DNA from: Labrys sp. KNU-23
GTDB taxonomy: Bacteria > Pseudomonadota > Alphaproteobacteria > Rhizobiales > Labraceae
Length of the DNA: 64,000 nucleotides
Direction: 5' to 3'
NCBI RefSeq assembly: GCF_008330945.1
Contig: NZ_CP043489.1
Coordinates: forward strand, 1,426,001-1,490,000
Part shown: in pieces, positions 25,082 through 34,187 of the stretch
How positions within the stretch are numbered: the first letter of the stretch is position 1
Layout of the letters: each line of letters begins with the position of its first letter
The notes under the pieces: model-generated
The model's database searches: none
What the model was told of the DNA's origin: nothing
Seen by the model: the letters and a program-made list of their open reading frames with translations, nothing else
Translations under genes and position numbers: made by a program

Positions 25082-26172
25082 ACCAAGGACTGCTTACGCC
25101 GCGTGTCAGCCCGGGAGGAACGCTCGGCATTCTCGGTGGAGGCCAGCTCGGCCGCATGCTGGCCCTGGCGGCAGGCCAGCTCGGCATACGCTGCCACATC
25201 TATTGCCCCGACGATACCAGCCCCGCCTTCCAGGTCGCCGAACGCTTCACCTGCGCGGCCTATGAGGACGAGGCGGCGCTTGCGGCCTTTGCCGAAAGCG
25301 TCGACGCCATCACCTACGAGTTCGAGAACATCCCGGCTGCCACGGCGGCGATCCTTTCGGCGGCCCGCCCCGTCCTGCCGGCGGTGCTCGCCCTGGAAAC
25401 CACCGCGGACCGCCTGACGGAAAAGAGCTTCGTGCGTTCGCTCGGCATCGGCACCGCCGAATTCCGGGCCGTCGACAGCCATGCCGACCTCGCCTCCGCC
25501 GTTGCGGCCCTGGGCCGCCCCAGCGTGCTCAAGACCCGGCGCTTCGGCTATGACGGCAAGGGGCAGACCATCATCAGGCCGGGCAACGACCTCTCCGAAG
25601 CGCTGGCCCGCATGGGCGGGCAGCCCGCCATTCTGGAGGCCTTCGTGCCCTTCGAGACGGAAGTTTCGGTCATTGCCGTGCGGGCCGATGACGGGGCCGT
25701 GCGCACCTACGACCTTACCGAGAACCTGCACCACGACCACATTCTCGATCAATCGATCGTGCCTTCGCATTTTTCGTCCCTGGTCGAGGTTGAGGCCCGT
25801 GACATCGCTGCCCGGATCATCGCCGCGCTCGACTATGTCGGCGTGCTCGCCGTGGAGATGTTCGTGACCTCGGACCGCCAGGTCCTGGTCAACGAAATTG
25901 CCCCGCGCGTGCACAATTCCGGGCACTGGACGCAGGACGCCTGCCTGGTGAGCCAATTCGAGAATCATGTGCGCGCCGTCTGCGGCTGGCCCCTGGGCTC
26001 GACCGAGCGGCACTCGGATGCCGTGATGACCAATCTGATCGGCGACAGCGTGTATTCCTGGCAGGCCCTGGCCGCGGAGCCCAACGCCTCGGTGCACCTC
26101 TACGGCAAGCGCGAGGCCCGCGCGGGACGGAAAATGGGTCACGTCACACGGATAACACCAAGATCACGCTAA
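25078..26172 (+). CDS. purK: N5-carboxyaminoimidazole ribonucleotide synthase
   Basis: This encodes 364 residues from the ATG at 25078, which overlaps the purE stop. The N-terminus [17 protein letters not shown] is the PurK nucleotide-fold motif. The ATP-grasp domain follows ([56 protein letters not shown]). It uses ATP and bicarbonate to carboxylate AIR and hands N5-CAIR to PurE. The frame extends upstream antiparallel to nothing and in another frame through purE, but only this start fits the family. Confidence 0.97.
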   Translation: MNQGLLTPRVSPGGTLGILGGGQLGRMLALAAGQLGIRCHIYCPDDTSPAFQVAERFTCAAYEDEAALAAFAESVDAITYEFENIPAATAAILSAARPVLPAVLALETTADRLTEKSFVRSLGIGTAEFRAVDSHADLASAVAALGRPSVLKTRRFGYDGKGQTIIRPGNDLSEALARMGGQPAILEAFVPFETEVSVIAVRADDGAVRTYDLTENLHHDHILDQSIVPSHFSSLVEVEARDIAARIIAALDYVGVLAVEMFVTSDRQVLVNEIAPRVHNSGHWTQDACLVSQFENHVRAVCGWPLGSTERHSDAVMTNLIGDSVYSWQALAAEPNASVHLYGKREARAGRKMGHVTRITPRSR

Positions 26173-26297
26173 TCTATATGGACAGCGGCGATACCTTCTG
26201 ATATGACGCCGCTTCCAAATTCGGCGGTGTCTTAGCACCGGGCCTTCCGTTGCCGAGCCGCCGCAGCGATTCACACCAGGATAATAGGACGGCACGC

Positions 26298-26531
26298 GTG
26301 CAGGTTCTCGTTCGCGATAACAATGTTGATCAGGCTCTGAAGGCACTCAAGAAGAAGATGCAGCGTGAAGGCATCTTCCGCGAGATGAAGCTCCGCGGCC
26401 ATTACGAGAAGCCGTCCGAGAAGCGCGCCCGCGAGGCCGCCGAGGCCGTTCGCCGCGCCCGCAAGCTGGCTCGCAAGAAGCTGCAGCGCGAAGGCCTGAT
26501 TCCCGCAACGCCCCGCGTTGTGAAGAAGTAA
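26298..26531 (+). CDS. rpsU: 30S ribosomal protein S21
   Basis: This encodes 77 residues from the GTG at 26298. The family begins [20 protein letters not shown], so the 16 residues upstream in the frame are not part of it. AGGA lies upstream. The product is highly basic, with [14 protein letters not shown] and [20 protein letters not shown], and has an alphaproteobacterial-type C-terminal extension ([11 protein letters not shown]). A clear terminator follows, so it is a monocistronic gene 125 bases after purK. Confidence 0.95.
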   Translation: MQVLVRDNNVDQALKALKKKMQREGIFREMKLRGHYEKPSEKRAREAAEAVRRARKLARKKLQREGLIPATPRVVKK

Positions 26532-26565
26532 GCCTGATTTTTCGACCGAATGATTGGTTGGCACG

Positions 26566-26600
26566 AACGCCCGGGCAATTTGGCCGGGCGTTTGCGTTTT
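26566..26600 (+). terminator. Rho-independent terminator of rpsU
   Basis: The perfect stem AACGCCCGG / CCGGGCGTT with a nine-base loop is followed by TGCGTTTTTG. It lies 35 bases after the rpsU stop. Confidence 0.9.
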
Positions 26601-26610
26601 TGGCGCCCTC

Positions 26611-26710
26611 CAGCGTTTTGCGATTTGATGGAATCATCGAGAATCGCGAAGGCGTGTTCGAACAAGGAGGCGGCGCAAGAAAGTGCTTCGGCTTAAGCGC
26701 GCCTCGCTCC
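26611..26710. repeat. AGCGTTTTGCGATTTG-family repeat element
   Basis: It begins CAGCGTTTTGCGATTTGATG and continues with GAGAATCGCGAAGGCG and CGCCTCGCTCC. It is in the same orientation as the copies at 19680 and 31570. The rest of the spacer to 26984 shows no supported gene. Confidence 0.75.
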
Positions 26711-26984
26711 AGCAGGCCAGGCTTGCCGTCAATGGGCAGGCTGTACGGAAAGGCTTTACTTTCCGGCAAGGTTAATCCGGCAGATTGCTCTCCGTATCGC
26801 TTTTCCAATCTGCCCGGACCACCATGGCTCAGTTTCCGTCTCGTCCTCCAGCGCACATGGCCGTGAAGCCGAACACCGGCATTGCGGGCGCCGGGATGGG
26901 GCCGGTAGGATTGGGCAGCAGTTGGACCATGGCCAGATTTGCGGCCTCCTTGTAAATTCGTCTCGATGGATCCGGACCGACAAG

Positions 26985-27854
26985 ATGACACTTTCAACGA
27001 CAACCACGGCGGAGCCCCCAGCCAGAAGCTCCATCTCCCGCATCGCCGCCCTCCTGCTGCTGGGCGTTGCAGGCCTCGGCCTGGTCGGCTGCGCCTCCAC
27101 CGGCGGCGGTGGCGATGATGGCGATGCCAGCAGCAGCCAGGTCTCGTCGGCCGACATCGGTTCGCTTTCCTCGGTGATCGAGAAGAATCCCAACGATCCC
27201 GAAGCCTGGAACATGCGCGGCTCGGCCTATGCGCGTTCCAACCAGTACGGACCGGCCATCTCCGACTTCAATCGGGCGCTGCAGATCGATCCGAATTTTG
27301 TACAGGCGCTCGCCAATCGCGCTTTGGTCTACCGCAAGACCGGCCAGGGTGCCCAGGCCCTTGCCGACTACAACCAGGTGATCACACACGACCCCAACTA
27401 TGCGCCGGCTTATGTCGGCCGCGGCAATATCTATCGCCTGCAGGGCCAGACCCAGCAGGCCATGGCCGATTATGACAGGGCCATCAAGATCAAGCCGGAG
27501 ACGGCCGAGGCCTATTACAATCGCGGCTTGATCCGCCAGGCCGGCAGCAATCATGAAGTGGCTATCGACGATTTCACCTCGGCGATTTCCAACGATCCGC
27601 GCGCGGAAGCTCCCTATTATTCGCGCGGCAGCTCCTATCTGCAGTTGCAGAAATACAAGGAGGCGCTGTCCGATTTCGACCAGGCCCTGCAGATCAATAA
27701 CCGCAACGCCGCTTCCTGGGCCGGCCGCGGCTATGCCCAGGCCGGCTTGAACGACACACAGAAGGCGCGCGAGAGCTTCCAGCGCGCACTGGCGATCGAT
27801 TCGAGCAATGCCGCAGCCAAGAGCGGCCTCAGCCGCCTCGGTGGCGGGGCCTGA
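26985..27854 (+). CDS. TPR-repeat lipoprotein (NlpI-like layout)
   Basis: This encodes 289 residues from the ATG at 26985; the 21 codons upstream in frame lack a signal-like start. The lipobox is LVGC in GLGLVGCAST, giving a lipidated Cys near residue 36. A Gly/Asp/Ser linker follows, then about six tetratricopeptide repeats from about 65 to 285 (for example NPNDPEAWNMRGSAYARSNQ and AYYNRGLIRQ). It is probably an outer-membrane or envelope lipoprotein acting as a protein-binding scaffold. No neighbouring gene identifies a partner. Confidence 0.9.
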   Translation: MTLSTTTTAEPPARSSISRIAALLLLGVAGLGLVGCASTGGGGDDGDASSSQVSSADIGSLSSVIEKNPNDPEAWNMRGSAYARSNQYGPAISDFNRALQIDPNFVQALANRALVYRKTGQGAQALADYNQVITHDPNYAPAYVGRGNIYRLQGQTQQAMADYDRAIKIKPETAEAYYNRGLIRQAGSNHEVAIDDFTSAISNDPRAEAPYYSRGSSYLQLQKYKEALSDFDQALQINNRNAASWAGRGYAQAGLNDTQKARESFQRALAIDSSNAAAKSGLSRLGGGA

Positions 27855-27896
27855 GGACGGGCGCAGGCTTAGGCCGCACCGAACAAGGCGCGGGAA

Positions 27897-28052
27897 TCCT
27901 TCCCCGGTTTCGGGGAAGGTGTCATTTCGCAGAAATGAGCGAGGGGGAGAGCGGCGCTGCCTCACCCCATAATCCGCGTGATGTCGCGCCATCCGGCCCG
28001 ACGAGGCCCAGCGCTTACGGGTTGTGCGCGACTTCCCCGAAAACGGGGAGGA
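27897..28052. repeat. Palindromic repeat, CCTTCCCCGG...GGGGAAGG type
   Basis: Each arm is itself a hairpin: CCTTCCCCGGTTTCGGGGAAGG on the left (27899-27920) and CTTCCCCGAAAACGGGGAG on the right. The body carries GAGCGAGGGGGAGAGCGG and CTCACCCCATAATCCGC. A relative lies at 55944-56095. It fills the spacer between the TPR gene and the CobW-type gene. Confidence 0.75.
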
Positions 28053-28215
28053 ATGCCCCCGCTCCATTCTCAAAGCGGCATGAAGAATCGCGCTTTGGGG
28101 CTTACATCCGATGGCATCGATCCAATATAAGGCAAAGCGAACGCGGCCGGGCAGCAGCGCCCCGACCGCGCGTTTGTTCTTTGCTGACGAGCGCCTCCGC
28201 GCTCCGGAGATTGCC

Positions 28216-29274
28216 ATGGCCGATACGATTGCTTCCGAAAGCAAGACTTCCGACAAGATCCCCGTCACCGTTCTCACCGGCTATCTCGGCGCCGGCAAGA
28301 CCACCTTGCTCAACCGCATCCTCACCGAGCCCCATGGCAAGCGCTATGCCGTGATCGTCAACGAATTCGGCGAGATCGGCATCGACAACGACCTCATCGT
28401 CGACGCCGACGAAGAGGTCTTCGAGATGAACAATGGCTGCGTGTGCTGCACGGTGCGCGGCGACCTCATCCGCATCATCGACGGCCTGCTCAAGCGCAAG
28501 GGCAAGTTCGACGCCATCCTGGTGGAGACGACCGGCCTCGCCGATCCCGCGCCGGTGGCGCAGACCTTCTTCGTCGACCAGGACGTTGCCGAGAAGACCC
28601 GCCTCGACGCCGTGGTCACCGTGGCCGACGCCAAATGGCTGAAGGATCGCCTCAAGGACGCACCCGAGGCCAAGAACCAGATCGCCTTCGCCGACGTCAT
28701 CGTCCTGAACAAGACCGATCTCGTCACCGCACCGGAGCTGCATGAGGTCGAGATGCGCATCCGCGCCCTCAACCCCTATGCCAAGCTGCACAAGGCGACG
28801 CGCTCCAACGTGGCGATCGCGGATGTGCTCGGACGCAACGCCTTCGATCTCGACCGCATTCTCGACCTGGAACCCGCTTTCCTCGAGGTCGACGAGCATG
28901 ACCATGACCATGATCACGACCATCATCACGGCCATGACCACCATCACCATGACCACGGCCTGAAGCACTATCACGATGAGACCATGCAGTCCCTGTCGCT
29001 GAAGATCGACGGTGATGTCGATCCGGCCAAGTTCATGCCGTGGATCGATCGCATCGCCCAGAGCGAGGGCCCGAGCCTCCTGCGCTGGAAGGGCATCCTC
29101 GCCTTCAAGGACGAGCCGCGCCGCTTCGTGCTGCAGGGCGTGCACATGATCGTGGACGGCGACCTCCAGCGCGAATGGAAGCCAAGCGAGAAGCGCGAAT
29201 CCCGACTGGTCTTCATCGGGCACAATCTCAACAGCGCCGAGCTCGAAAAGGGCTTCCGCGCCTGCGCGGCCTAG
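28216..29274 (+). CDS. CobW/COG0523-family metal-chaperone GTPase
   Basis: This encodes 352 residues from the ATG at 28216. Walker A is GYLGAGKTT at 22-30, followed by VNEFGEIGIDND, the family CxCC motif CVCC at 75-78, ETTGLADP, and NKTDL for guanine recognition. A His/Asp-rich loop of about 30 residues near 230-258 is a typical metal-binding insert. The C-terminal CobW domain follows (PRRFVLQGVHMI). COG0523 proteins deliver metals, often zinc, to enzymes. The next two genes (WD40 and an 86-residue protein) are spaced as one unit. Confidence 0.93.
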   Translation: MADTIASESKTSDKIPVTVLTGYLGAGKTTLLNRILTEPHGKRYAVIVNEFGEIGIDNDLIVDADEEVFEMNNGCVCCTVRGDLIRIIDGLLKRKGKFDAILVETTGLADPAPVAQTFFVDQDVAEKTRLDAVVTVADAKWLKDRLKDAPEAKNQIAFADVIVLNKTDLVTAPELHEVEMRIRALNPYAKLHKATRSNVAIADVLGRNAFDLDRILDLEPAFLEVDEHDHDHDHDHHHGHDHHHHDHGLKHYHDETMQSLSLKIDGDVDPAKFMPWIDRIAQSEGPSLLRWKGILAFKDEPRRFVLQGVHMIVDGDLQREWKPSEKRESRLVFIGHNLNSAELEKGFRACAA

Positions 29275-29312
29275 CCACGTAATACCCTCCCCTGGATGTC
29301 CGCGAGTTTCCC

Positions 29313-30323
29313 TTGAACACCTCCACCTTCCCTTCCCTGTCCGAGAGCGTCACCCCGATTGAAGCCGGCAGCCATGTGCTGGCCTGCCATTGGCTGGGCC
29401 GCACGCCCGTCTTCGCTCTAGCCGACGGCAGCGTTCTCAGGGCGGAGATCGGCGAAGAGAAGCGCGACGCCCTGTTTGGCGATGCCGGGCTGCTGGCCGT
29501 TACCGCCAATGCCAGCACGCTCGTCGCCGGTGGCGACGACGGGCGCATCATGGCCCTCTCCGCCAATGGTGAGATCAGCCAGATCGGCGAAGCCGGCAAC
29601 AAATGGATCGACGCTGTGGCAGTGTCCGCAGGAGGCGCGACGGCCTGGTCGGCTGGCAAGGCCGTGTATGCACGCGACGAAAAGGGCACTGTGAAGCAGT
29701 GGACGGCCCCTTCCAGCGTGCGAGGCCTGGCCTTCATGCCCAAGGGCTATCGCCTTGCCATCGCCCATTACAACGGCGTCTCGGCCTGGTTTCCCAATTC
29801 GACGGCCGCCCCCGAATTCTACGAATGGAAGGGCAGCCATCTCGACATCACGATTTCGCCGGACAACCGCTTCATCGTCACCTCCATGCAGGAAAACACC
29901 CTTCATGGCTGGACGGTTGCCGAGAAGAAGCACATGCGCATGTCGGGCTACCCTTCCAAGACGCGCTCCTTCTCCTGGTCGCATGACGGCAATTGGCTGG
30001 CGACCTCCGGCGCCGATGCCGGCATCGTCTGGCCGTTCCAGAGCAAGGACGGCCCGATGGGCAAGGCCCCGCGCGAATGCGGCATCCGCCACGCCAAGGT
30101 GACGCAGGTCGCGTTCCATCCCAAGGCGCTGGTGCTGGCGCTCGGCTATGAGGATGGCTGCGTGCTGCTCTGCCGCCTGACCGATGCCTCCGAAATCCTC
30201 GTGCGCCGCGCCATGCCCGGATCGGGCATTACGGCCCTGGCCTGGGACAAGACAGGAGCCCAGCTCGCCCTCGGCGCCGAGGACGGCGCCGCCGGCATCC
30301 TTACCCTGCCGGGAGCTGCCTGA
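29313..30323 (+). CDS. WD40-repeat protein
   Basis: This encodes 336 residues from a TTG start 38 bases after the CobW-type gene. It has no signal peptide, so it is cytoplasmic. Repeats with GH/WD-like spacing recur through the length (TPVFALADGSVLRAEI, LVAGGDDGRIMALSANGE, VRGLAFMPKGYRLAIAHYNG, TRSFSWSHDGNWLATSGADA, ALAWDKTGAQLALGAEDG), consistent with a seven-bladed propeller. From memory, WD40 genes often follow COG0523 GTPase genes in Hyphomicrobiales. Together they suggest a scaffold for metal transfer, but this is inference. Confidence 0.85.
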   Translation: MNTSTFPSLSESVTPIEAGSHVLACHWLGRTPVFALADGSVLRAEIGEEKRDALFGDAGLLAVTANASTLVAGGDDGRIMALSANGEISQIGEAGNKWIDAVAVSAGGATAWSAGKAVYARDEKGTVKQWTAPSSVRGLAFMPKGYRLAIAHYNGVSAWFPNSTAAPEFYEWKGSHLDITISPDNRFIVTSMQENTLHGWTVAEKKHMRMSGYPSKTRSFSWSHDGNWLATSGADAGIVWPFQSKDGPMGKAPRECGIRHAKVTQVAFHPKALVLALGYEDGCVLLCRLTDASEILVRRAMPGSGITALAWDKTGAQLALGAEDGAAGILTLPGAA

Positions 30324-30327
30324 AGCG

Positions 30328-30588
30328 ATGTTCGGCCTGTTCCGCAAATCCAGCCAGGCCGAGCGCGACAAGGCCGCGGCCATCAAGCAGATGGCGCGGG
30401 AGATCCTGGGCCTCGGCGAGGAGACCACCATCTCCGTCAGCGAGATCCAGTGCGGCGATGCCGCCTGCCCTGGAACCGAGACGGTGATCCTGGTGATGCA
30501 GCCGGGCGTCAAGACCAAGGCTTACAAGGTGCTGGCACCGCTCGTTGAAGTCGAGCGTGCCGCGGTCGAGCAGGCACTGGCCGGATAG
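30328..30588 (+). CDS. 86-residue protein with CGDAACPG motif
   Basis: It begins four bases after the WD40 stop, so it is the third gene of the CobW/WD40 unit. The N-terminus MFGLFRKSSQ is basic, and a helix follows. The motif IQCGDAACPGTETVIL holds two Cys five residues apart that could bind a metal. The C-terminal half looks like a small alpha/beta domain. From memory, CGDxxCPxxET motifs recur in short uncharacterised proteins; I cannot name the family. The context suggests a link with metal handling. Confidence 0.75.
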   Translation: MFGLFRKSSQAERDKAAAIKQMAREILGLGEETTISVSEIQCGDAACPGTETVILVMQPGVKTKAYKVLAPLVEVERAAVEQALAG

Positions 30589-30642
30589 GCGGCCACCGCT
30601 CGGCATGGCGCTCCCGGGGACCGCCAGCCGCTGGCCCCTGGA

Positions 30643-31563
30643 TCAGTGGACGCAAGCCCTGACGCGCGATCTCAGCCAGCGATGGGCCGGGTCGGCGTCG
30701 AACCGCGGATGCCAGGCCATCGAGATGGCAACGGCATCGGTCCGCACCGGCAGGTCGAACGTCACCATGCCGTCCCGCAGCGTCTGGGTCAGGCGTGCTG
30801 GAACCGAAGCGATATGGTCCGAGGCGCGAACCACGGCCAAGGCATCGGCAAAACTGGCAATGGCGACCGACACCGTACGCTTGAGGCCCAGCGCGGCAAG
30901 CGCCCCATCCACCGGCCCCTCGAAACGCCCGCGCCGCGAAACGGAGACATGGGGGAAGGTCGTGAACGTCTCCGGCGTCACCACCCCGCCCGCCAGCGGA
31001 TGGCCCTGCCTGATCACACCGACAAAGCGATCATGGAGGAGGGTCTGGAGCCGAACCTCGGGCCCCATCGCACCGATGGCACCGATATCGAGATCCACAT
31101 TGCCCTCCCGCAACGGCTCGACATCCTCCTTGCCCTGCGGCGCGAAACGCAGGCGTGCCATCGGGGCTTCCCGCGCCAGAATCGTTGCGAGCGCTGCGCC
31201 GAAGGCAGCGACGAAGCCATCATTGGTGCGCAGGCAAAAACTGCGCTCCAGCATCGCCGGGTCAATATCCCCCTCTCCTCGTATCACCGCCTCAGCATCC
31301 TGAACGAGCCGCCGCAGGCGGTCGCGCAAAGCCTCGGCGCGCGGTGTCGGCACCAGCCCGCGACCGGCCCGTACCAGCACGGGATCGCGCAGCAGATGCC
31401 GGATACGGGTGAGCTGGCGGCTCATGGCGGGTGGGCTGAGGTTCATGCGCTGGGCGGCCCCGGCCACGCTGCCCTCCGAGAGCAAGGCATCGAGGGTAAC
31501 CAGCAGGTTCATATCCACCAGGGGCGGCGAGCCGGAGACGACGGGACGGTTCACGGGCTGCAT
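30643..31563 (-). CDS. LysR-family regulator divergent from the MFS/SIP pair
   Basis: This encodes 306 residues from the ATG at 31563; the extra 45 codons upstream run through a repeat element. The helix-turn-helix lies at about 18-60 (SEGSVAGAAQRMNLSPPAMS), with the wing RDPVLVRAGRG, in the NodD-like/NahR-like branch. The effector domain follows (SFCLRTNDGFVAAFGAAL, LDIGAIG). It lies divergently from the exporter gene at 31807, with a dyad at 31680-31707 between them, and so is its likely regulator. The effector is unknown. Confidence 0.9.
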   Translation of the reverse strand: MQPVNRPVVSGSPPLVDMNLLVTLDALLSEGSVAGAAQRMNLSPPAMSRQLTRIRHLLRDPVLVRAGRGLVPTPRAEALRDRLRRLVQDAEAVIRGEGDIDPAMLERSFCLRTNDGFVAAFGAALATILAREAPMARLRFAPQGKEDVEPLREGNVDLDIGAIGAMGPEVRLQTLLHDRFVGVIRQGHPLAGGVVTPETFTTFPHVSVSRRGRFEGPVDGALAALGLKRTVSVAIASFADALAVVRASDHIASVPARLTQTLRDGMVTFDLPVRTDAVAISMAWHPRFDADPAHRWLRSRVRACVH

Positions 31564-31569
31564 TTCCTG

Positions 31570-31665
31570 AAATGCTTTGCGACTTGGCGGCGACGCCAGA
31601 AATCGCGAAGACACGCCGAAACAAGGAGTTGGAGCAGGAAGCGTTCCGTTGAAACGCGCTCTGCC
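31570..31665. repeat. ATGCTTTGCGACTTGG-family repeat element
   Basis: It has the same order of blocks as the copies at 19680 and 26611: CTTTGCGACTTGGC, AGAAATCGCGAAGAC, AACAAGGAGTTGGAGCAG and AACGCGCTCTGCC. It lies immediately upstream of the LysR start. Confidence 0.7.
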
Positions 31666-31679
31666 ACAGAGTGCATATG

Positions 31680-31707
31680 GTGCAATTATATATTGCAATC
31701 ATTGCAC
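31680..31707. promoter_or_regulatory. Nested dyads TGCAAT-N5-ATTGCA in the LysR/MFS spacer
   Basis: A perfect 6-5-6 dyad (31681-31697) is nested with GTGCAAT-N14-ATTGCAC (31680-31707). LysR proteins bind dyads of this kind between divergent genes. It is a candidate site for the adjacent regulator. Confidence 0.5.
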
Positions 31708-31806
31708 TGTATGCATCATCTTGAGAAATCTACAAGCAGACCGAAATCGGCCCAGCGCAGACCGGGCCTATCGCTCCTGACGGAGCCTCGAAAATTCGGT
31801 CCAGCC

Positions 31807-33249
31807 ATGAATCAGGCAATCCAGTCCCGTTCCGCCGCACACACGGTGCATCATCGCCCAGCCCGCACGGGCTTCGTCCTCGCCGGCCTTTCACTTGCCA
31901 TCCTGCTCTCCCAGCTCGGCACCAGCATCGTCAATGTCGGGCTGCCGCAGCTCGTGACGGCCTTCGACACCTCCTTCGGGGCGGTACAATGGGTCGTCGT
32001 GAGTCATCTCCTGGTGATCACTGCCCTCATCGTCGGCGTCGGCCGCTTCGGCGACCAGCTCGGCAAGAAGCGGCTCTATCTCGCCGGCCTCGTCATCTTC
32101 ATGGCGGCGTCGGTCGCCTGCGCCCTGGCGCCGAACCTCGCCGTACTGATAGCCGGGCGCGCCGTACAGGGGCTTGGCGGCGCCATCATCATGGCGTTGT
32201 CCTTCGCCTTCATCGGGGAAGTCTTCCCCAGGGAACGTACCGGCTTCGCCATGGGGGTGCTCTCCACCATGGTGTCGTTCGGCATCGCTCTCGGCCCCTC
32301 GCTCGGCTCACTGGCGCTGGCCTCCTTCGGCTGGCCGGCCATGTTCTGGCTCAATCTCCCCTTCGGGCTTCTCGCCTATCTGCTGATCAGCCGCTATCTG
32401 CCGGCGGCTGTCGACACACCGAAGCACCCGCTCCCTGCCACCCGCTTCGACTGGCTCGGCACGGCCCTGTTTGCAGCCGCGCTCGCCGCCTATTGCCTGG
32501 CCATGACGTTTTCCGGCTCGCGCGGTTTTTCCGATACGCTGGTGCTGCAGCTGATCATCGCAGCCATCGCCGGTCTCGTGCTGTTCCTGGCCGTGCAGAT
32601 CAAGGCATCCGCACCGCTGCTGCGGCTCTCGATGTTCCGCAACCTGCTGCTTTCCACCAGCATGCTGATGAGCGTGCTGATCTATGCCGTGATGATGGCG
32701 ACGCTGGTGCTCGGCCCGTTCTTCCTCGCCAAGGCGGCGGGCCTCGACACCCGAACCGTCGGCATGGTCATGACCATCGGTCCGATCGCCGCGGCGCTGA
32801 CGGGCGTTCCCGCCGGCTTTCTCGCAGACCGCTTCGGGGCACGGCGGGTCATGGTGGTCGGCATCACCCTGTTCACCGCCGGTGCCTTCGGCATGTCGCA
32901 GGTCTCGGTGGCCAATGGCGTCGCGATCTATCTCGCCGCCATCCTGCTCATCAGCATCGGCCTCGCCCTGTTCCAAACGCCGAACAACACGGCCGTGATG
33001 GCGAACGCACGACCCGAGCAGCGCGGCCTCGTCTCGGGCCTGCTGGCACTCGCCCGCAATCTTGGCCTCGTCACCGGCGCCTCGCTGATGGGGGCGGTCT
33101 TCGCACTCGCTGTCGGCGACGACAGTGCCGCCGCAACACCCGAAGCCATCGCCCATGGCATGCGCATCGCCTTCCAACTCGCGGGCGCCATGGGAGCAGC
33201 GGCACTTCTCCTGGCGCTTGCCACGCTGCGCCACCCCCGACGCGCCTGA
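31807..33249 (+). CDS. MFS exporter, DHA2 (EmrB/QacA) type
   Basis: This encodes 480 residues from the ATG at 31807. About 14 hydrophobic segments are visible, as in the 14-span DHA2 family. The motif A region reads GVGRFGDQLGKKRLYLAG between spans 2 and 3, and motif C-like sequence FGIALGPSLGSLA lies in span 5. It probably exports a hydrophobic compound by proton antiport. A siderophore-interacting protein gene follows after 28 bases, so export of a siderophore or related chelator is possible, though drug efflux is equally allowed by the sequence. Confidence 0.93.
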   Translation: MNQAIQSRSAAHTVHHRPARTGFVLAGLSLAILLSQLGTSIVNVGLPQLVTAFDTSFGAVQWVVVSHLLVITALIVGVGRFGDQLGKKRLYLAGLVIFMAASVACALAPNLAVLIAGRAVQGLGGAIIMALSFAFIGEVFPRERTGFAMGVLSTMVSFGIALGPSLGSLALASFGWPAMFWLNLPFGLLAYLLISRYLPAAVDTPKHPLPATRFDWLGTALFAAALAAYCLAMTFSGSRGFSDTLVLQLIIAAIAGLVLFLAVQIKASAPLLRLSMFRNLLLSTSMLMSVLIYAVMMATLVLGPFFLAKAAGLDTRTVGMVMTIGPIAAALTGVPAGFLADRFGARRVMVVGITLFTAGAFGMSQVSVANGVAIYLAAILLISIGLALFQTPNNTAVMANARPEQRGLVSGLLALARNLGLVTGASLMGAVFALAVGDDSAAATPEAIAHGMRIAFQLAGAMGAAALLLALATLRHPRRA

Positions 33250-33277
33250 CCGGCTGCTCCATTCAAGGATGATCCCG

Positions 33278-34051
33278 ATGAAAACACATGACATGCACCA
33301 GGGCGACGACCAGCGCCCCACACCACCCGAGCGCCGCCTGCGCGTGGCCGAGGTTCGTGCCGTCAGACATCTGACACCGCACATGAAACGCATCACCATC
33401 GGCAGCGATGCCCTGGAGGCCTTCCCGGTGAGCCGTCCCGCCCAATGGGTGAAGCTGTTCGTGCCGACACCCGACTCGGAACGGCCGAACGGGCGCGCCT
33501 ATACCATTCGGGCTTTCCACGAACGAAAGGCCGAGATGGATATCGATTTCGTCCTTCATGGCGACGGCCCCTGCTCGCTCTGGGCGGAACAGGCAGATGT
33601 CGGCGATGTGATCCAGATCGCCGGGCCACGCGGCAGCTTCCGGCTCGATCCCGACCTGCGCCATCTGCTGATCGGCGGCGACGAGACGGCGCTCCCGGCG
33701 ATCGGCGCCATCATCGAAGCGCTTCCTGCCGGCCTCACCGTGGAGGCGTTCATCGAGATTCCAGATCCGACCGACGCCCAGATCTTGCGTTCGCGGGCGG
33801 ATGTCCGCATCACCTGGCTGCCTCGCCATGGCATGCCGGCCGGCGTCGGAACGGCACTCCAGGATGCCGTGACGGCAACCCGCCTGCCGGAAACAGCCAG
33901 CGCGGTGTGGTTCGCCGCGGAAGCAGGCGCCGCGCGCAGCGTGCGCCGTCACTTCCAGCTCGACTGTGGCTTGGAGCCCCGGCGCATCCAGGCCTCCGGC
34001 TATTGGAAGAAGGGCGAGACCGACTTCCGCGACCGCGGGGGAGATTCATGA
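33278..34051 (+). CDS. Siderophore-interacting protein (FAD/NAD(P)H ferric-siderophore reductase)
   Basis: This encodes 257 residues from the ATG at 33278, with AAGGA eight bases upstream. The FAD-binding part carries GRAYTIRAFH (the RxYTxR motif) and GPCSLWAEQADVGDVIQIAGPRG. The NAD(P)H-binding part has LLIGGDETALPAIGAIIE. The C-terminus GYWKKGETD matches the family's YWxxG ending. Such proteins reduce ferric siderophores in the cytoplasm to release iron. It is in an operon with the MFS gene upstream and converges with the permease gene at 34188. Confidence 0.92.
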   Translation: MKTHDMHQGDDQRPTPPERRLRVAEVRAVRHLTPHMKRITIGSDALEAFPVSRPAQWVKLFVPTPDSERPNGRAYTIRAFHERKAEMDIDFVLHGDGPCSLWAEQADVGDVIQIAGPRGSFRLDPDLRHLLIGGDETALPAIGAIIEALPAGLTVEAFIEIPDPTDAQILRSRADVRITWLPRHGMPAGVGTALQDAVTATRLPETASAVWFAAEAGAARSVRRHFQLDCGLEPRRIQASGYWKKGETDFRDRGGDS

Positions 34052-34187
34052 ATGGATGCGATATCGATACTGGCGCTGTTTCTCGTTCTCCTCATCCTCG
34101 CGGCCTTCATCGCCCCCCTTCCGAGGGCGAGCGAGAATGACATTCAAAGAAGGAGGAACCCTGAGTCCTTGGGAGTCCTACCGGCCT

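Noticed and set aside
30646..31806. N-terminal part of an 867-codon frame that ends in the MFS exporter
   Set aside because: It lies antisense to the LysR gene and through a repeat; the exporter has a proper ATG at 31807.
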